Assembly (NCBI GenBank): GCA_964518335.1
Contig: CAZFDT010000009.1
Span: forward strand, 1 to 64,000
Source: CAZFDT01 sp964518335
GTDB taxonomy: Bacteria > Planctomycetota > Phycisphaerae > Phycisphaerales > Phycisphaeraceae
Direction of reading: 5' to 3'
Length of the DNA stretch: 64,000 bases
In this document: positions 27,060 through 36,551 of the stretch, one piece after another
Numbering within the stretch: position 1 is the first letter of the stretch
Layout: each line of letters begins with the position of its first letter
Made by a program: the position numbers and the translations under genes
Notes under the pieces: generated by a model
What the model was told of the DNA's origin: nothing
Database searches by the model: none
What the model saw: only the letters and a program-made list of their open reading frames with translations

Positions 27060-29174
27060 ATGAACACACTCAGGCGATCAGATCGAGCGATTCTGGCGGT
27101 AGCCTGCGTCGTCGTATTCACTCGCGTTGCGGCGGTACACGCACAGATCACAGCCGACAGTTCGATGGGCACGACGGTCAGCGGCGGGCCCAATTTCACC
27201 ATCTCAGGAGGCACGATTCGCCCCAACGGCAGCGGGTCCAATCTCTTTCATTCGTTCAGTCAGTTCAACATCGGTGCAGGCCAATCCGCAACCTTCAGCG
27301 GTGCGGCCGGTACACGTAACGTCCTGGCCCGCGTCACCGGCGGCTCCGCGTCCCAAATCAACGGTGCGCTGCGATGCGATATCGCCGGAGCCAACCTGTT
27401 CCTGATGAACCGCGCGGGCATTGTTTTTGGACCCGGCGCCAGTCTCGATGTCAGTGGCAACCTCGCCGCCACCACCGCCGACGTTCTCTTTCTAAGCGAC
27501 GGTGGACGGTTCCCCGGTGTCATCAGTCCTAACGACAGTCTCATCACCGGCGCCGACCCCGCCCGCTTCGGCTTCCTCGCCGCCAACGCGAGTGGAGTCG
27601 GCGACATCACGCTCACTGACACCGAACTTGCCGTCCCAACGGGTCAGACCCTCACGCTCGTCGGCGACCGAGTTTCGCTAATCCGCTCGCAGATCGACGG
27701 CACCAACGGCAGCATCGCCATCGCTTCCGCCGGCTCGCTTGCGAAGTTCACGCTCATCTCTGCCGACCCGGCGTCACTCGCCACCACCGAATTCGCCAGA
27801 CCCGGGATTGCGATCCAACCCAGTGGCAGCGTCATCGTGTCCAATCACTCGACGCTGTCCATCCGCGACAATCCGACGGGCCGTATCGTTATTCGTGCCG
27901 GCCGACTGGAAATCAAACGCGCGTCGCGCATCGACGCCATCGCCGAAGACAGTGGCGGCGGCGCGATCAATGTGCTCGCCAATGTGATCCAACTCGGTCC
28001 GGGCGGCGTCATTTCCGCAGGCACGCAGGGCCAGGGCGATGGTGGCGGTATCTCGATGATCGTCGATCGTCTGCTCAACATCACCGGAACTTCGAATCAG
28101 CCAGCCGGCATTTTTGCCCAAGCCCGCGAAGGAGCCACCGGTAACGCCGGCATCATTCACGTCGGCGCCTCGCAGGCTCAGGTGCGTGTCGGACCGTCCG
28201 CCGCGATCACCGCCAGCACCGCAGGCGGCAAGGGCGGCAATCTGATCATTCGAGCCGGTCAACTCCAAGTCAGTGGCGGCAGTATTTCGGCGTCCACGGC
28301 CGGCGATCAGAGTGCCGGGGACATCGATATTCTCGCTCGCACTCTGAGCATCTCCCAGGGCGGCATCATCGAGAGCCGCGCCCAGTCGTCGAGCGGCGTG
28401 GGCGGCATCGGCGCGGCAGGATCGATCCAAATCCGCGCCACTGACCTGATCGACGTGGCCAGTGAGGGACGACTCAGCGTCGACAATGCCACCGGTGAGC
28501 AGGCTGGACGCATCGTGCTGACCACCACGAACCTGGTGGTGCGCGACGGCGGATCGATCAGCAGCACGAGTCGTCGCGGCAATGCCGGCCCCATACTGAT
28601 CACCGCCACGCAGAACGTCCAAGTCAGCCAAGCCGCCATCACCGCCTCGTCGTCCGACGGTGACGGGGGCCGACTGGTCGTCCTTGACACCCAGTCCATC
28701 CACCTCGACGGCGCCACCTTGTCGGCCGAAGGACTCGACGGCGGCGAAGTGCGGCTCCGCGCCGTCAAACGCATCGATATCCTCAATGGCAGCCGTGTTG
28801 CCGCTTCCGCCCAGCGCCGCGGCGGAAACGTCGATATCGACCCACTTGTCGTCAATATCATCAACAGCACGATCTCCGCGAGCAATCTGCTGGGCGAGGG
28901 AGGCAACGTGCGTATCAAAGGCAACTTCATCACCCGTTCGCCCGATAGTCTGATCGATGCCACGGGCGACGTTGCCGTCACTCGAGTGGAGACGAATGTG
29001 TCGCTGAGCCTGGGTCGCATCGCTGCAAAGCCCTTCGATCCGTCTCACCTCCTCTGGGATGTCTGCGCGCCGCAGCGGTCGGACCAGATCAGCACGATGG
29101 TGCGTCGTGGACGCGGCGGCGCGGCCACAACCCACGACCCATGGACCCTCTCATTCGATGCCCCGGGTGACTGA
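27060..29174 (+). CDS. Two-partner-secretion (TpsA) exoprotein with filamentous-haemagglutinin N-terminal domain
   Basis: A 704-residue protein with a signal peptide (AILAVACVVVFTRVAAVHA). The TPS domain follows: GPNFTISGGTIRPNGSGSN, LFHSFSQFNIGAGQSATF, LFLMNRAGIVFGPGASLDVSG. The remainder is a repetitive right-handed beta-helix rich in short Gly/Ser/Asn turns (ITASTAGGKGGNLIIRAGQL). Such proteins are secreted through an outer-membrane TpsB (Omp85-type) pore and act as adhesins or matrix proteins. No TpsB gene is in the window. An ATG three codons upstream (27051) is an alternative start. Base composition is less GC-rich than the flanking glycosyltransferases, suggesting separate acquisition. 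Confidence 0.82.
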   Translation: MNTLRRSDRAILAVACVVVFTRVAAVHAQITADSSMGTTVSGGPNFTISGGTIRPNGSGSNLFHSFSQFNIGAGQSATFSGAAGTRNVLARVTGGSASQINGALRCDIAGANLFLMNRAGIVFGPGASLDVSGNLAATTADVLFLSDGGRFPGVISPNDSLITGADPARFGFLAANASGVGDITLTDTELAVPTGQTLTLVGDRVSLIRSQIDGTNGSIAIASAGSLAKFTLISADPASLATTEFARPGIAIQPSGSVIVSNHSTLSIRDNPTGRIVIRAGRLEIKRASRIDAIAEDSGGGAINVLANVIQLGPGGVISAGTQGQGDGGGISMIVDRLLNITGTSNQPAGIFAQAREGATGNAGIIHVGASQAQVRVGPSAAITASTAGGKGGNLIIRAGQLQVSGGSISASTAGDQSAGDIDILARTLSISQGGIIESRAQSSSGVGGIGAAGSIQIRATDLIDVASEGRLSVDNATGEQAGRIVLTTTNLVVRDGGSISSTSRRGNAGPILITATQNVQVSQAAITASSSDGDGGRLVVLDTQSIHLDGATLSAEGLDGGEVRLRAVKRIDILNGSRVAASAQRRGGNVDIDPLVVNIINSTISASNLLGEGGNVRIKGNFITRSPDSLIDATGDVAVTRVETNVSLSLGRIAAKPFDPSHLLWDVCAPQRSDQISTMVRRGRGGAATTHDPWTLSFDAPGD

Positions 29175-29202
29175 TACCACAACCAAAGACCCTGCTCCGC
29201 TG

Positions 29203-30288
29203 ATGCAAGCGCCTCCCACCTTCACCATCGTCACGCCGTCCTACAACCAGGGACGCTTTATCGAGGACACGATCCAGAGCGTGCTCGCGCAGGACGGCAT
29301 GGCTGTGCAATACATCATCTGCGACGGGCTTTCCACCGACGAAACGGCCGCGGTCCTCGATCGCTACAGTGACCGGATCACGATCGTGCGCGAGAAGGAC
29401 CGCGGGCAGAGCGACGCGATCAACAAGGGCTTCGCCCGATCGTCGGGCCAGATCATCAACTGGCTCAACAGCGATGACTACCTTTTCCCCGGCGCGCTGC
29501 GGCGCGTGGCGGAGGCCTTCGCGGCGGACCCGTCGCTGGACGTGGTGTATGGCGACTGCGTCTATACGACAGAACACGGCGGCTTCCTGCGCTACTTCAC
29601 CGAGGTGCGGCCGTTCGACCGCGACGTGCTGCTCAACCATTCCAACTTCATCATGCAGCCGGCATGCTTCTACCGCCGCAGCGCCGCCGCGAAGGTGGGC
29701 TTCGTGCGGCAGGAACTCAAGTACACGATGGATTGGGACCTGTGGTGCCGCCTGGCGAAGGCGGGCTGTCGCTTCCGCTACCTGCCCGAGCTGCTGGCGG
29801 CCAACCGTGAGCACGGCGTGACCAAGACGCTCTCCGGCGGGCGCGAGCGGCAGCGCGAAATCCGCAGCCTCTGCCGCGAGCATCGCACCAGCACCGTGCC
29901 CTGGGCGGCGATCAGCTTCGCCGTGGGCGACAGGCTCAAGCAATGGACGCGGGGCGACCGGCCGCCCGCGATCTACCGCTGGGTGCGCCGCGGCAAACGC
30001 CTGCTCCGCCGCGAGCCGCAGATGAACCTGTACGGCATCGAGGCGCACGGGTCGCAACTGGACCGCACGTTCCGCATCTGCTTCCCGTGGTACCGCGCCA
30101 CACCGCGCGCGGTGCGGCTCACCCTCACGTCGCGACGCCCCACGACCGTGGTGATCAACGAGTCGAGCCATGCGACGGATCGCCCGATCGAGCTGCCCGT
30201 GTCCGACTTGAACCACGTCATCGACATCCGCGGCGAGCACGACGGTCGCGCTGCAGTAAGCCTGCGAAGCCTGGAGGTGCTCGCATGA
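29203..30288 (+). CDS. Glycosyltransferase family 2
   Basis: About 361 residues. The GT2 GT-A fold is clear: FTIVTPSYNQGRFIEDTIQS, IICDGLSTDETA, DRGQSDAINKGFARSSGQII, WLNSDDYLFPGAL (the DxD-like metal site) and WDLWCRLAKAG. The last about 120 residues look like an extra beta domain (FRICFPWYRATPRAVRLTLT), which the next gene also has. The start is uncertain: ATG at 29203 begins just before the fold; ATG at 29158 would overlap the preceding gene by 17 bases. The gene ends in an ATGA overlap with the next glycosyltransferase, to which it is clearly related, so the pair probably arose by tandem duplication. Confidence 0.85.
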   Translation: MQAPPTFTIVTPSYNQGRFIEDTIQSVLAQDGMAVQYIICDGLSTDETAAVLDRYSDRITIVREKDRGQSDAINKGFARSSGQIINWLNSDDYLFPGALRRVAEAFAADPSLDVVYGDCVYTTEHGGFLRYFTEVRPFDRDVLLNHSNFIMQPACFYRRSAAAKVGFVRQELKYTMDWDLWCRLAKAGCRFRYLPELLAANREHGVTKTLSGGRERQREIRSLCREHRTSTVPWAAISFAVGDRLKQWTRGDRPPAIYRWVRRGKRLLRREPQMNLYGIEAHGSQLDRTFRICFPWYRATPRAVRLTLTSRRPTTVVINESSHATDRPIELPVSDLNHVIDIRGEHDGRAAVSLRSLEVLA

Positions 30289-31301
30289 CGCCGCTGGTGT
30301 CCATCGTGATGCCCTGCTTCAACCACGCCCCGTTCGTGGACGAGGCGATCCGCAGTGTGCTGGCGCAGACCTATCCGCGCATCGAGCTGATCGTGATCGA
30401 CGGCGGCAGCACCGACGGCAGCGTCGAGATCATCCGTCGTCACGCCGATCGCCTGGCGTATTGGGCCAGCCAGAAGGACGCCGGGCAGGCCGACGCGATC
30501 AACAAGGGCTTTGCCCGCGCCCGGGGCGACATCCTGGCGTGGCTCAACAGTGACGACCTGTATTATCCCGACGCCGTGGCCAAGGCAGTCGCGGCGATGG
30601 GCGATGCGGCGCTCGTTTACGGCGACGCGGTGTGCATCGACGAGCACGGCGACTTTGTCAGATATTTCACCGAGGTCGAGCCGTTCGACGGGTGGCGCTT
30701 GCGCAACTGCGGCGACTTCATCATGCAGCCGACGGCTTTCTTCCGCCGCGCGGCGTATGAGAAGGCCGGCCCGCTGGACACGACGTTGCGCTGGTGCTTG
30801 GACTGGGACCTGTGGTGCCGCCTGGCGCGAACGGGGGCGGTGCGATACGTGCCTGAGCTGCTGGCGGCCAACCGCGAGCACGCCTCGACCAAGACGACGA
30901 CCGGGGGCGGGCCCCGCCTGCGCGAAGTGATGCAGTTGCACCGCCGTCACGGCACGACATGGTGGCCCCATGCCTGGTTCTCGTACGCCGCCCGACAGGC
31001 CCGGCTCGACGGCCGCCGCCTGGCCCACGCCGCCTGGTCGATGGCCGGCTGGCGCAACGTGCTGCACGCGCGAGGGCGTCGCCGGGCTATCGGCGGCCTG
31101 CGCCACGGCGACCACCGCTGCAGTGACCCCATCCGCGTCACCTTCCCCGTCTATCGCCACGCCCGCGCCGTGCGGGTATCCTTACGCACGCCCGACGGCC
31201 AGTGGCACCGCGAATTCGCCGTGCGCGGTCACGTCGTGGATCTGTCGCTGACCATCGGCCGCCACCCCACGTACCTGCACCGCGTCACACTCGTGGATTG
31301 A
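30285..31301 (+). CDS. Glycosyltransferase family 2 (paralogue of the preceding gene)
   Basis: A 338-residue GT2 enzyme. It shows VSIVMPCFNHAPFVDEAIRS, IVIDGGSTDGSVEII, DAGQADAINKGFARARGDIL, WLNSDDLYYPDA and LDWDLWCRLARTG. Its C-terminal extension (IRVTFPVYRHARAVRVSLR) parallels that of its neighbour. The ATG lies in an ATGA overlap with GGAGG upstream. Likely cytoplasmic, adding sugars to a lipid-linked glycan. Confidence 0.88.
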   Translation: MTPLVSIVMPCFNHAPFVDEAIRSVLAQTYPRIELIVIDGGSTDGSVEIIRRHADRLAYWASQKDAGQADAINKGFARARGDILAWLNSDDLYYPDAVAKAVAAMGDAALVYGDAVCIDEHGDFVRYFTEVEPFDGWRLRNCGDFIMQPTAFFRRAAYEKAGPLDTTLRWCLDWDLWCRLARTGAVRYVPELLAANREHASTKTTTGGGPRLREVMQLHRRHGTTWWPHAWFSYAARQARLDGRRLAHAAWSMAGWRNVLHARGRRRAIGGLRHGDHRCSDPIRVTFPVYRHARAVRVSLRTPDGQWHREFAVRGHVVDLSLTIGRHPTYLHRVTLVD

Positions 31302-31304
31302 ACC

Positions 31305-32012
31305 ATGCTCCGCCGCTGGCTTTCATCCCGCACTCGGCCCCCCGCGCACGGCGTCATGGCCGCGCGCGACAAGCTCGCCGACGCGCGCTCGCTGCTGGGC
31401 GGCATCGACAACCCCACGGTCATCGACGGCGGCGCCGCCGGCGGCGCGACCGTCCGCCGCATCCGCAGTGTTTTTCCCGCGGCGACGATTCACGCCTTCG
31501 AGGTCCTGCCCGATCGACTCGCGCAACTTCACCGCAAGTTCGACGGCGACCCGCGCGTCCACATCCATCCCGTCGCGCTGGGCGATGCCGACGGCGAGCT
31601 GACCTTTCACGTCACCGCCAACCGCGACTCATCGTCGGCGCTGCGGCCCGGCGAGGTGTCCAAAGCCCGGCACGGCGACGCCGTCGCGGTCACGAAGACG
31701 CTCACCGTCAGACAATCGCGGCTCGACGATGCCATCGACGGCGACGTGGACCTGATCAAGCTCGATCTGCAGGGCTACGAGCTGGCGGCGCTGCGCGGCG
31801 GCGAAAGGCTACTGCAACGCACGAGGCTGGTGCTGTGCGAGGTCGAGTTCGTCCCACTATACGAGGGCCAGCCGCTGTTCGGCGACATCGCCGCGCACCT
31901 GCGAAGCCGCGGCTTGCGCCTGCACAACCTCTACGACCTGTGGACGCTGGAAACCGGTCAGCTCACCTCGGGGGAGGCGCTGTTCGTCAACGAGCATTAC
32001 ACGTCCCCGTAG
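31305..32012 (+). CDS. FkbM-family methyltransferase
   Basis: A 235-residue SAM-dependent methyltransferase. VIDGGAAGGATVRRIRSVFP is the SAM-binding loop, HAFEVLPDRLAQL the acidic strand end, and LIKLDLQGYELAALRGGERL the FkbM signature. It probably O-methylates a sugar in the surface glycan. It starts four bases after the glycosyltransferase stop. Its 3' end overlaps the convergent sulfotransferase gene by 16 bases. Confidence 0.88.
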   Translation: MLRRWLSSRTRPPAHGVMAARDKLADARSLLGGIDNPTVIDGGAAGGATVRRIRSVFPAATIHAFEVLPDRLAQLHRKFDGDPRVHIHPVALGDADGELTFHVTANRDSSSALRPGEVSKARHGDAVAVTKTLTVRQSRLDDAIDGDVDLIKLDLQGYELAALRGGERLLQRTRLVLCEVEFVPLYEGQPLFGDIAAHLRSRGLRLHNLYDLWTLETGQLTSGEALFVNEHYTSP

Positions 32013-32722
32013 CCCATCTTCTGGATGTAATCGCCGAATTTTTCGTGGCAGAGGGCAATCTGGGCTTCGGTGAGATCGTTGCGAAAGCGGCCGGTGATAC
32101 CCTTGTAGAAGTGGGCGCCGACCTGCTTGTTGCCGGGCGCGTACTTCTCGATCACCGGGGCCAACTGCGCCTCGGTGAGCTTCAGGTCGTAGTGGTCGGC
32201 AATGCGCTTGAGTTGTCCGATGGTGTCGGCCTTGAGGTCCTCGTAGCGGAGCTTGAGCGCGGGCTCATACGCCATCCAGCGGTCCCAGCCGCGGAGCCAG
32301 CTTGCGACGGTGTCGATCATTTCCTCTTTGGTCTTGTAGGCGGCAAAGGAGGAGGTCTTGCCGCGGGCGCGCATGCGTTCGCCTTCGTCCCACGCCGAGA
32401 CGACCACGTCTCGCGGGTCGCGATAGCTGTAATGGACCCTCGCCATGCCCATGCTCACCCACGACTTGAGTGACGGGGCGGGGCCGGCGTGCGTCTTGAC
32501 GGCAAACTTCTGGCCCAGCAGGTGCGGCACCGTCAGGGCCGCAAGCTTGATCGCATTGGGCTGCCCCACGCTGTTGTTGTGCGGACGGAGGAACGGCTGC
32601 AGCAGGAACCGCTTGCGCACGCGGCCGGCGGGCATGTGCCCCGCAGCCACGAGCAGGTCGTTGGTGAGGTTGTAAATCCAGCCGGTCCCGGACCGCGGCA
32701 TCCCTGCGGAGATGATGATCAT
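31997..32722 (-). CDS. Sulfotransferase
   Basis: A 241-residue PAPS-dependent sulfotransferase-fold protein. The 5'-phosphosulfate loop is ISAGMPRSGTGWIYNLTND at the N-terminus and the 3'-phosphate motif is HYSYRDPRDVVVSAWDEG, followed by LKLRYEDLKADTIGQLKRIA, typical of the family. The ATG at 32722 overlaps the stop of the preceding sulfotransferase gene (ATGA). Last gene of the long minus-strand arm of the glycan locus. Predicted to sulfate a glycan or lipid acceptor in the cytoplasm before export. Confidence 0.85.
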   Translation of the reverse strand: MIIISAGMPRSGTGWIYNLTNDLLVAAGHMPAGRVRKRFLLQPFLRPHNNSVGQPNAIKLAALTVPHLLGQKFAVKTHAGPAPSLKSWVSMGMARVHYSYRDPRDVVVSAWDEGERMRARGKTSSFAAYKTKEEMIDTVASWLRGWDRWMAYEPALKLRYEDLKADTIGQLKRIADHYDLKLTEAQLAPVIEKYAPGNKQVGAHFYKGITGRFRNDLTEAQIALCHEKFGDYIQKMGYGDV

Positions 32723-33786
32723 GGCGTGGCGTTCCCTGCTTGCTCGTTGGCGGCGGTGCGCAATCCCTTGCGCAACGCCATCGCGGCGGCGTGAATGATC
32801 CCCCGCTGACGGGCAAGGTAACTGAAGCGGATGAAGGCGTGCTTGACGCGACGGCCCTTGCCCTGAGCCGGCGACGCCAGCCACCGCATCGACTGCGTCC
32901 AGGCGAACCCGCGCGTCGGTTTGTGCTCGTCGAGCGTGCGGCGAAGGGCGTCGAACGAATAACCCATGGCGTCGATCGTGTCGCGGCCCAATGCCCGCAG
33001 GTACTCGTCGCACAATCGCCACACCTGGGCGTCGGCGAGGTCGGCCGTCCAGCGATCCGCGTTGGCGGGGTTGGGCCGACCGCCTTTATAGACGCTCTTC
33101 TTGTCGCCGAACTCCCACACGGGCAGATCGGTGCGGCCGTAGTCGATCATCGCCGGATCGTACTCGACGCCGATCTTCGAGCAAACCGCGCGGGCGATCG
33201 CCTCGGGGTCGGCGAGGAAGTCCTCGTACTTGAACACGAGCCCGCGCTCGCCCGCCTGCTTGCCGCCGTCGGCCAGCAGGCGCGGGGCGTCATGCAGATC
33301 CTGCTGCCAGCGGTGCAGGTGGTGCAGCCGGCCGCCCTCGGCCCAACTGCTCACCAGCGAGCACAAGACCGCCAGCGGATTGCGCATCAGCACGATCACC
33401 GTCGCCGCCGGAAAGACTTTCAGTAGCTCGGGGATGACCAGGTAGTACCGCGGGGTCTTGTCGACGAAGTGGGTGCGCCCCGCCCCCGCCTGCTCGGTGA
33501 TCCGCGAATAAAGGTACGTCCACATTCGCCGCAGGCCCTCGTCGTAGTCGTCGGCCTTGCCTGGCGTTTCGTTGAGGAACGTCTTGAGCGCCGCCGCCGC
33601 CAGCTCGGCGTTGTAAGGGGCCTCGACGCCCTGCTCGCGCAGCGCGTACAGCGGATGCAACATCACCCACGGCTCGCTGGCTGTGGCGATCCGCGGGTGC
33701 GCCGCCAGCACGCGCTGAAACAGCGTCGAGCCTGCACGCGGCTGCGACACGAGGAACACGAGGTTTTCTCCGCGCGGACCGATCAT
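32719..33786 (-). CDS. Sulfotransferase
   Basis: A 355-residue protein with the sulfotransferase fold. The PAPS 5' loop is VFLVSQPRAGSTLFQRVLA, the 3' motif is VIVLMRNPLAVLCSLVSSW, and there is a YEDFLADPEAI stretch. It is longer than its neighbours, with an alpha-helical C-terminal extension rich in Arg/Lys. It is coupled to the next sulfotransferase by an ATGA overlap and starts three bases after the stop of the gene before it. Confidence 0.85.
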   Translation of the reverse strand: MIGPRGENLVFLVSQPRAGSTLFQRVLAAHPRIATASEPWVMLHPLYALREQGVEAPYNAELAAAALKTFLNETPGKADDYDEGLRRMWTYLYSRITEQAGAGRTHFVDKTPRYYLVIPELLKVFPAATVIVLMRNPLAVLCSLVSSWAEGGRLHHLHRWQQDLHDAPRLLADGGKQAGERGLVFKYEDFLADPEAIARAVCSKIGVEYDPAMIDYGRTDLPVWEFGDKKSVYKGGRPNPANADRWTADLADAQVWRLCDEYLRALGRDTIDAMGYSFDALRRTLDEHKPTRGFAWTQSMRWLASPAQGKGRRVKHAFIRFSYLARQRGIIHAAAMALRKGLRTAANEQAGNATP

Positions 33787-33789
33787 CGA

Positions 33790-34692
33790 TCAGGCGTCAT
33801 CCTTCACGGGATTCACGGTGCGGTACATCTTTTTCGCCACGGCGTAGGCGCCGGCGGGCAGGACCTTCTGCGCCAATCGCGTGTACCACGGCGGACGCTC
33901 CTCGAACATGGGCGGCACGCTCACGCCGGGCTTGAGCCGCGACGCCAGCACGCCGTGCTTCCTGCGCAGCGACTCCTTCACCGCCATGAACTGCTCGCGG
34001 TTGTGCCTGCGATAGTCGGCGAAGTCGGGGTTGGCCCACGGCCGCGGATCGCCCACGTGAAACGTGAGGTGGCAGTCCTCGAAGATGCGGAATCGTTCGG
34101 CGAAATAGGCCATGTTGAGCAGCAGCGGCTTGGCCACCCACGCCATGCCGATGCACGCGTCGCCCAGCTCGTAATTCGCATACTGGGCGCGGGGAAAAAT
34201 GAAACAGTCGTGGCCCGGATGCTTGAGCCCCGCCTCCGCATACATCAGCGGCAGGTCCTCGACGCGCGTGTGCCGGTCACTGATGGTGCGGCGATTGATG
34301 ACCATCGCGTCGTGCCCTTCGTCGATCATCCGATCCACCGCCAGATAGAACCCCGGCAGCACCGCGATATCGACATTCGTATAGATCAGGTACTCGGCGT
34401 CGCTGCAGTTGACCGCACGATCGAGAATGTCGCGCAACAGCGGCAGCTTGCGCGGCTTGACGAACGTGCCCAGGTCGAGAATGCTCCGCTCCAGATCGGG
34501 CGTGCGCTCGAAATCAGCCGGACACGCGGGGTGATCCTCGGCGAACTGCGCCGTCATCAGCGTGATTCGCACGGCCTCGCCGCTGAACGTGCTCGCCACG
34601 CGCATCGACTGGAAGGTGATCGGCTGGGCCATCGACAGGTCGGACGCCCGCCCGGCGACGACGGGATTCACGATGTGGGCGTAGGTCCTCAT
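33790..34692 (-). CDS. Glycosyltransferase-like protein of unknown family
   Basis: A 300-residue protein. YLIYTNVDIAVLPGFYLAVD has the form of a GT-A metal/nucleotide-sugar site (DxD-like NVD), and ARAYANYELG-like and WVAKPLLLNMAYF segments follow; the rest is unfamiliar. Position between sulfotransferases and glycosyltransferases, with an ATGA overlap to the upstream glycosyltransferase, supports a role in the same glycan. Could equally be a hydrolase-like accessory protein. Confidence 0.6.
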   Translation of the reverse strand: MRTYAHIVNPVVAGRASDLSMAQPITFQSMRVASTFSGEAVRITLMTAQFAEDHPACPADFERTPDLERSILDLGTFVKPRKLPLLRDILDRAVNCSDAEYLIYTNVDIAVLPGFYLAVDRMIDEGHDAMVINRRTISDRHTRVEDLPLMYAEAGLKHPGHDCFIFPRAQYANYELGDACIGMAWVAKPLLLNMAYFAERFRIFEDCHLTFHVGDPRPWANPDFADYRRHNREQFMAVKESLRRKHGVLASRLKPGVSVPPMFEERPPWYTRLAQKVLPAGAYAVAKKMYRTVNPVKDDA

Positions 34693-35684
34693 GCGTCGTC
34701 GTCATCGTCGGGCGCCTCCGCGGCGGGCCTGTCCGGCTCGAGCCAGGGCGTGAGGCGGCTGTAGAGTCTTTTCGACAGCAGCACGCGGGCGAGCGTTCGC
34801 GGGGGGAGGTATTGTCGGAATTGCCCGTAGAAAAGCAACGCCCGGCGACGCTGCTGCTGACGCACCATTTTCCGCAGGAGTTTCTCCGCGCGGTGCGCCA
34901 GGTTGGCGCGGGCGGTGCGGTCGAGTCGGGCCTTGACCGGCGGCGCCAGGCCCAGCAGCAAGTGGCGGTTGCTTTCATACACCGACCGGGCTTCGCGCAG
35001 CAGACGGATGTCCGCCATGCTCTGCGACAGACCACCGCTGTAGCGACGGTATTCGATCGCCGGCTGCGGGCAATAGGCGATCTTGTAGCGACGCGACAGG
35101 CGCAGCTTGAAGTCCCAGTCCTCGTGCGTGACGCGTCGCTCGTCGTACACCCCGATCGTCTGGATGCACTGGCGGGCGACCAGTTCGTTGCGGAAGACGA
35201 CGTGCCCGGGGAAGTCGCGGGTGAACACCGCCTCGAACACGTCGCCACTGGGCTGCACTTGCCCGGGCGCGGACCAGACGCCGGTGCGCTGGCCTTCGCG
35301 GTCGATGAAGTGGAAATTGCTGTAGGCCACGCGCGTGTCGGGGTGGTCCTGCAGCGCGTCCCATTCCTGCTCGAGCTTGTGGGGCAGATAGCGGTCGTCG
35401 CCGTCGAGGTAGGTGATCCAGTCGCCGCGGGCGTGGCGCTGGGCGTAGGCCTTGTTGCGTGCAACGCCGAGGTTGCTGGGGTGGAAAACGGCGCGGACGA
35501 GGCCGGGATGCTGCTGCGCGACGCTGCTGATCAGCTCGCGCGAGCCGTCGGTCGAGCCGTCGTCGAGGATCATGATCTCGAACGGTCGCAGCGTCTGAGC
35601 CAGGACCGAGTCGATCGCCTCGGCGAGGTAATCGCGCTGGTTGTAGCTGGTGATGAAAACCGTGATGCGCGGAGTTCGGGTCAT
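34689..35684 (-). CDS. Glycosyltransferase family 2
   Basis: A 331-residue GT2 enzyme. It shows ITVFITSYNQRDYLAEAIDS, MILDDGSTDGSRELI, NLGVARNKAYAQRHARGDWI, TYLDGDDRYLPHKL (DxD) and THEDWDFKLRLSRRYK. The C-terminus is basic, then ends in a run of Asp (DDDDDA). It abuts the upstream gene without a gap and overlaps the next by ATGA. Confidence 0.9.
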   Translation of the reverse strand: MTRTPRITVFITSYNQRDYLAEAIDSVLAQTLRPFEIMILDDGSTDGSRELISSVAQQHPGLVRAVFHPSNLGVARNKAYAQRHARGDWITYLDGDDRYLPHKLEQEWDALQDHPDTRVAYSNFHFIDREGQRTGVWSAPGQVQPSGDVFEAVFTRDFPGHVVFRNELVARQCIQTIGVYDERRVTHEDWDFKLRLSRRYKIAYCPQPAIEYRRYSGGLSQSMADIRLLREARSVYESNRHLLLGLAPPVKARLDRTARANLAHRAEKLLRKMVRQQQRRRALLFYGQFRQYLPPRTLARVLLSKRLYSRLTPWLEPDRPAAEAPDDDDDA

Positions 35685-36551
35685 CTACGCCCAGCGTTTC
35701 CAGGTCAGCGCGCTCACGCGGTCGCGGCCATACGCCCAGCCCAGGGGCAAGTCGATCGCGCGCAGGCATTGTCGCAGGAAACGGCGCTTCATGCCCGGAC
35801 GCCCGCGACGGATCGCACGCTCGATCGGCCAGCGCAGGCGACGCTGCCAGAACATCAGCGAGATCCGCTCGGTTGACGCGTAGCGGCGGTAGATGCGCTC
35901 GAGCTCTCGCGTCGCCGTATCGCCACCGGTGGCGGTCTTGTTGCCGCCGCTCATGTGAAACACCGCCAATTCCGAATCGACGCATCGCCACCGCGCACCG
36001 CGACTGCGAAAGTAGTTGAACAGCTCGGTATCGAGCCCGAAGTGAAACGACTCGTCGATCGGCGGATCGCGGTCGAGCAGCGTCCGTCGATAGAACGTCG
36101 CCTGCTGCGCGATGGGATTGCAGGCGGGCATCAGGGCGATCTCGTCGGCGCGTGGCGTCCAGACGTGACTTCGCTGCGGATCGTGGTCGAACTCGACGCG
36201 GCAGGCGCCGCTCAACACGTCGTGGCCCTCGATGGCCGACGCCACGGTTGCCAGCGATCCCGGCAGCAGCTCGTCATCGCTGCAGAGCCAGTTCACCACG
36301 CTGCCGGTGGCACGTGCAAAACCCTTGTTGATGGCGTGCGCCTGGCCCTGATCCTTTTCACTGATCCACCAGGCGATATGCGGCTCGTAGCGTTTGATCA
36401 CCTCGACCGAGTTGTCGCTGGAGCCGCCATCGATCACGAGGATCTCCAGATGGTCGTACCGCTGATCGACCAGGCTCTGCAGTGTGCGGCCCAGCGTCGC
36501 CCCGCCGTTGTAGTTGGGCACGACGATCGAGATGCGCGGCAGGTCAGCCAT
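35685..36551 (-). CDS. Glycosyltransferase family 2
   Basis: A 288-residue GT2 enzyme. It shows ISIVVPNYNGGATLGRTLQS, LVIDGGSSDNSVEVI, DQGQAHAINKGFARATGSVV and WLCSDDELLPGS. It is close in plan to the pair at 29.2-31.3 kb. I chose the ATG at 36551; a TTG four codons upstream is possible. It overlaps the end of the upstream gene. Confidence 0.88.
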   Translation of the reverse strand: MADLPRISIVVPNYNGGATLGRTLQSLVDQRYDHLEILVIDGGSSDNSVEVIKRYEPHIAWWISEKDQGQAHAINKGFARATGSVVNWLCSDDELLPGSLATVASAIEGHDVLSGACRVEFDHDPQRSHVWTPRADEIALMPACNPIAQQATFYRRTLLDRDPPIDESFHFGLDTELFNYFRSRGARWRCVDSELAVFHMSGGNKTATGGDTATRELERIYRRYASTERISLMFWQRRLRWPIERAIRRGRPGMKRRFLRQCLRAIDLPLGWAYGRDRVSALTWKRWA

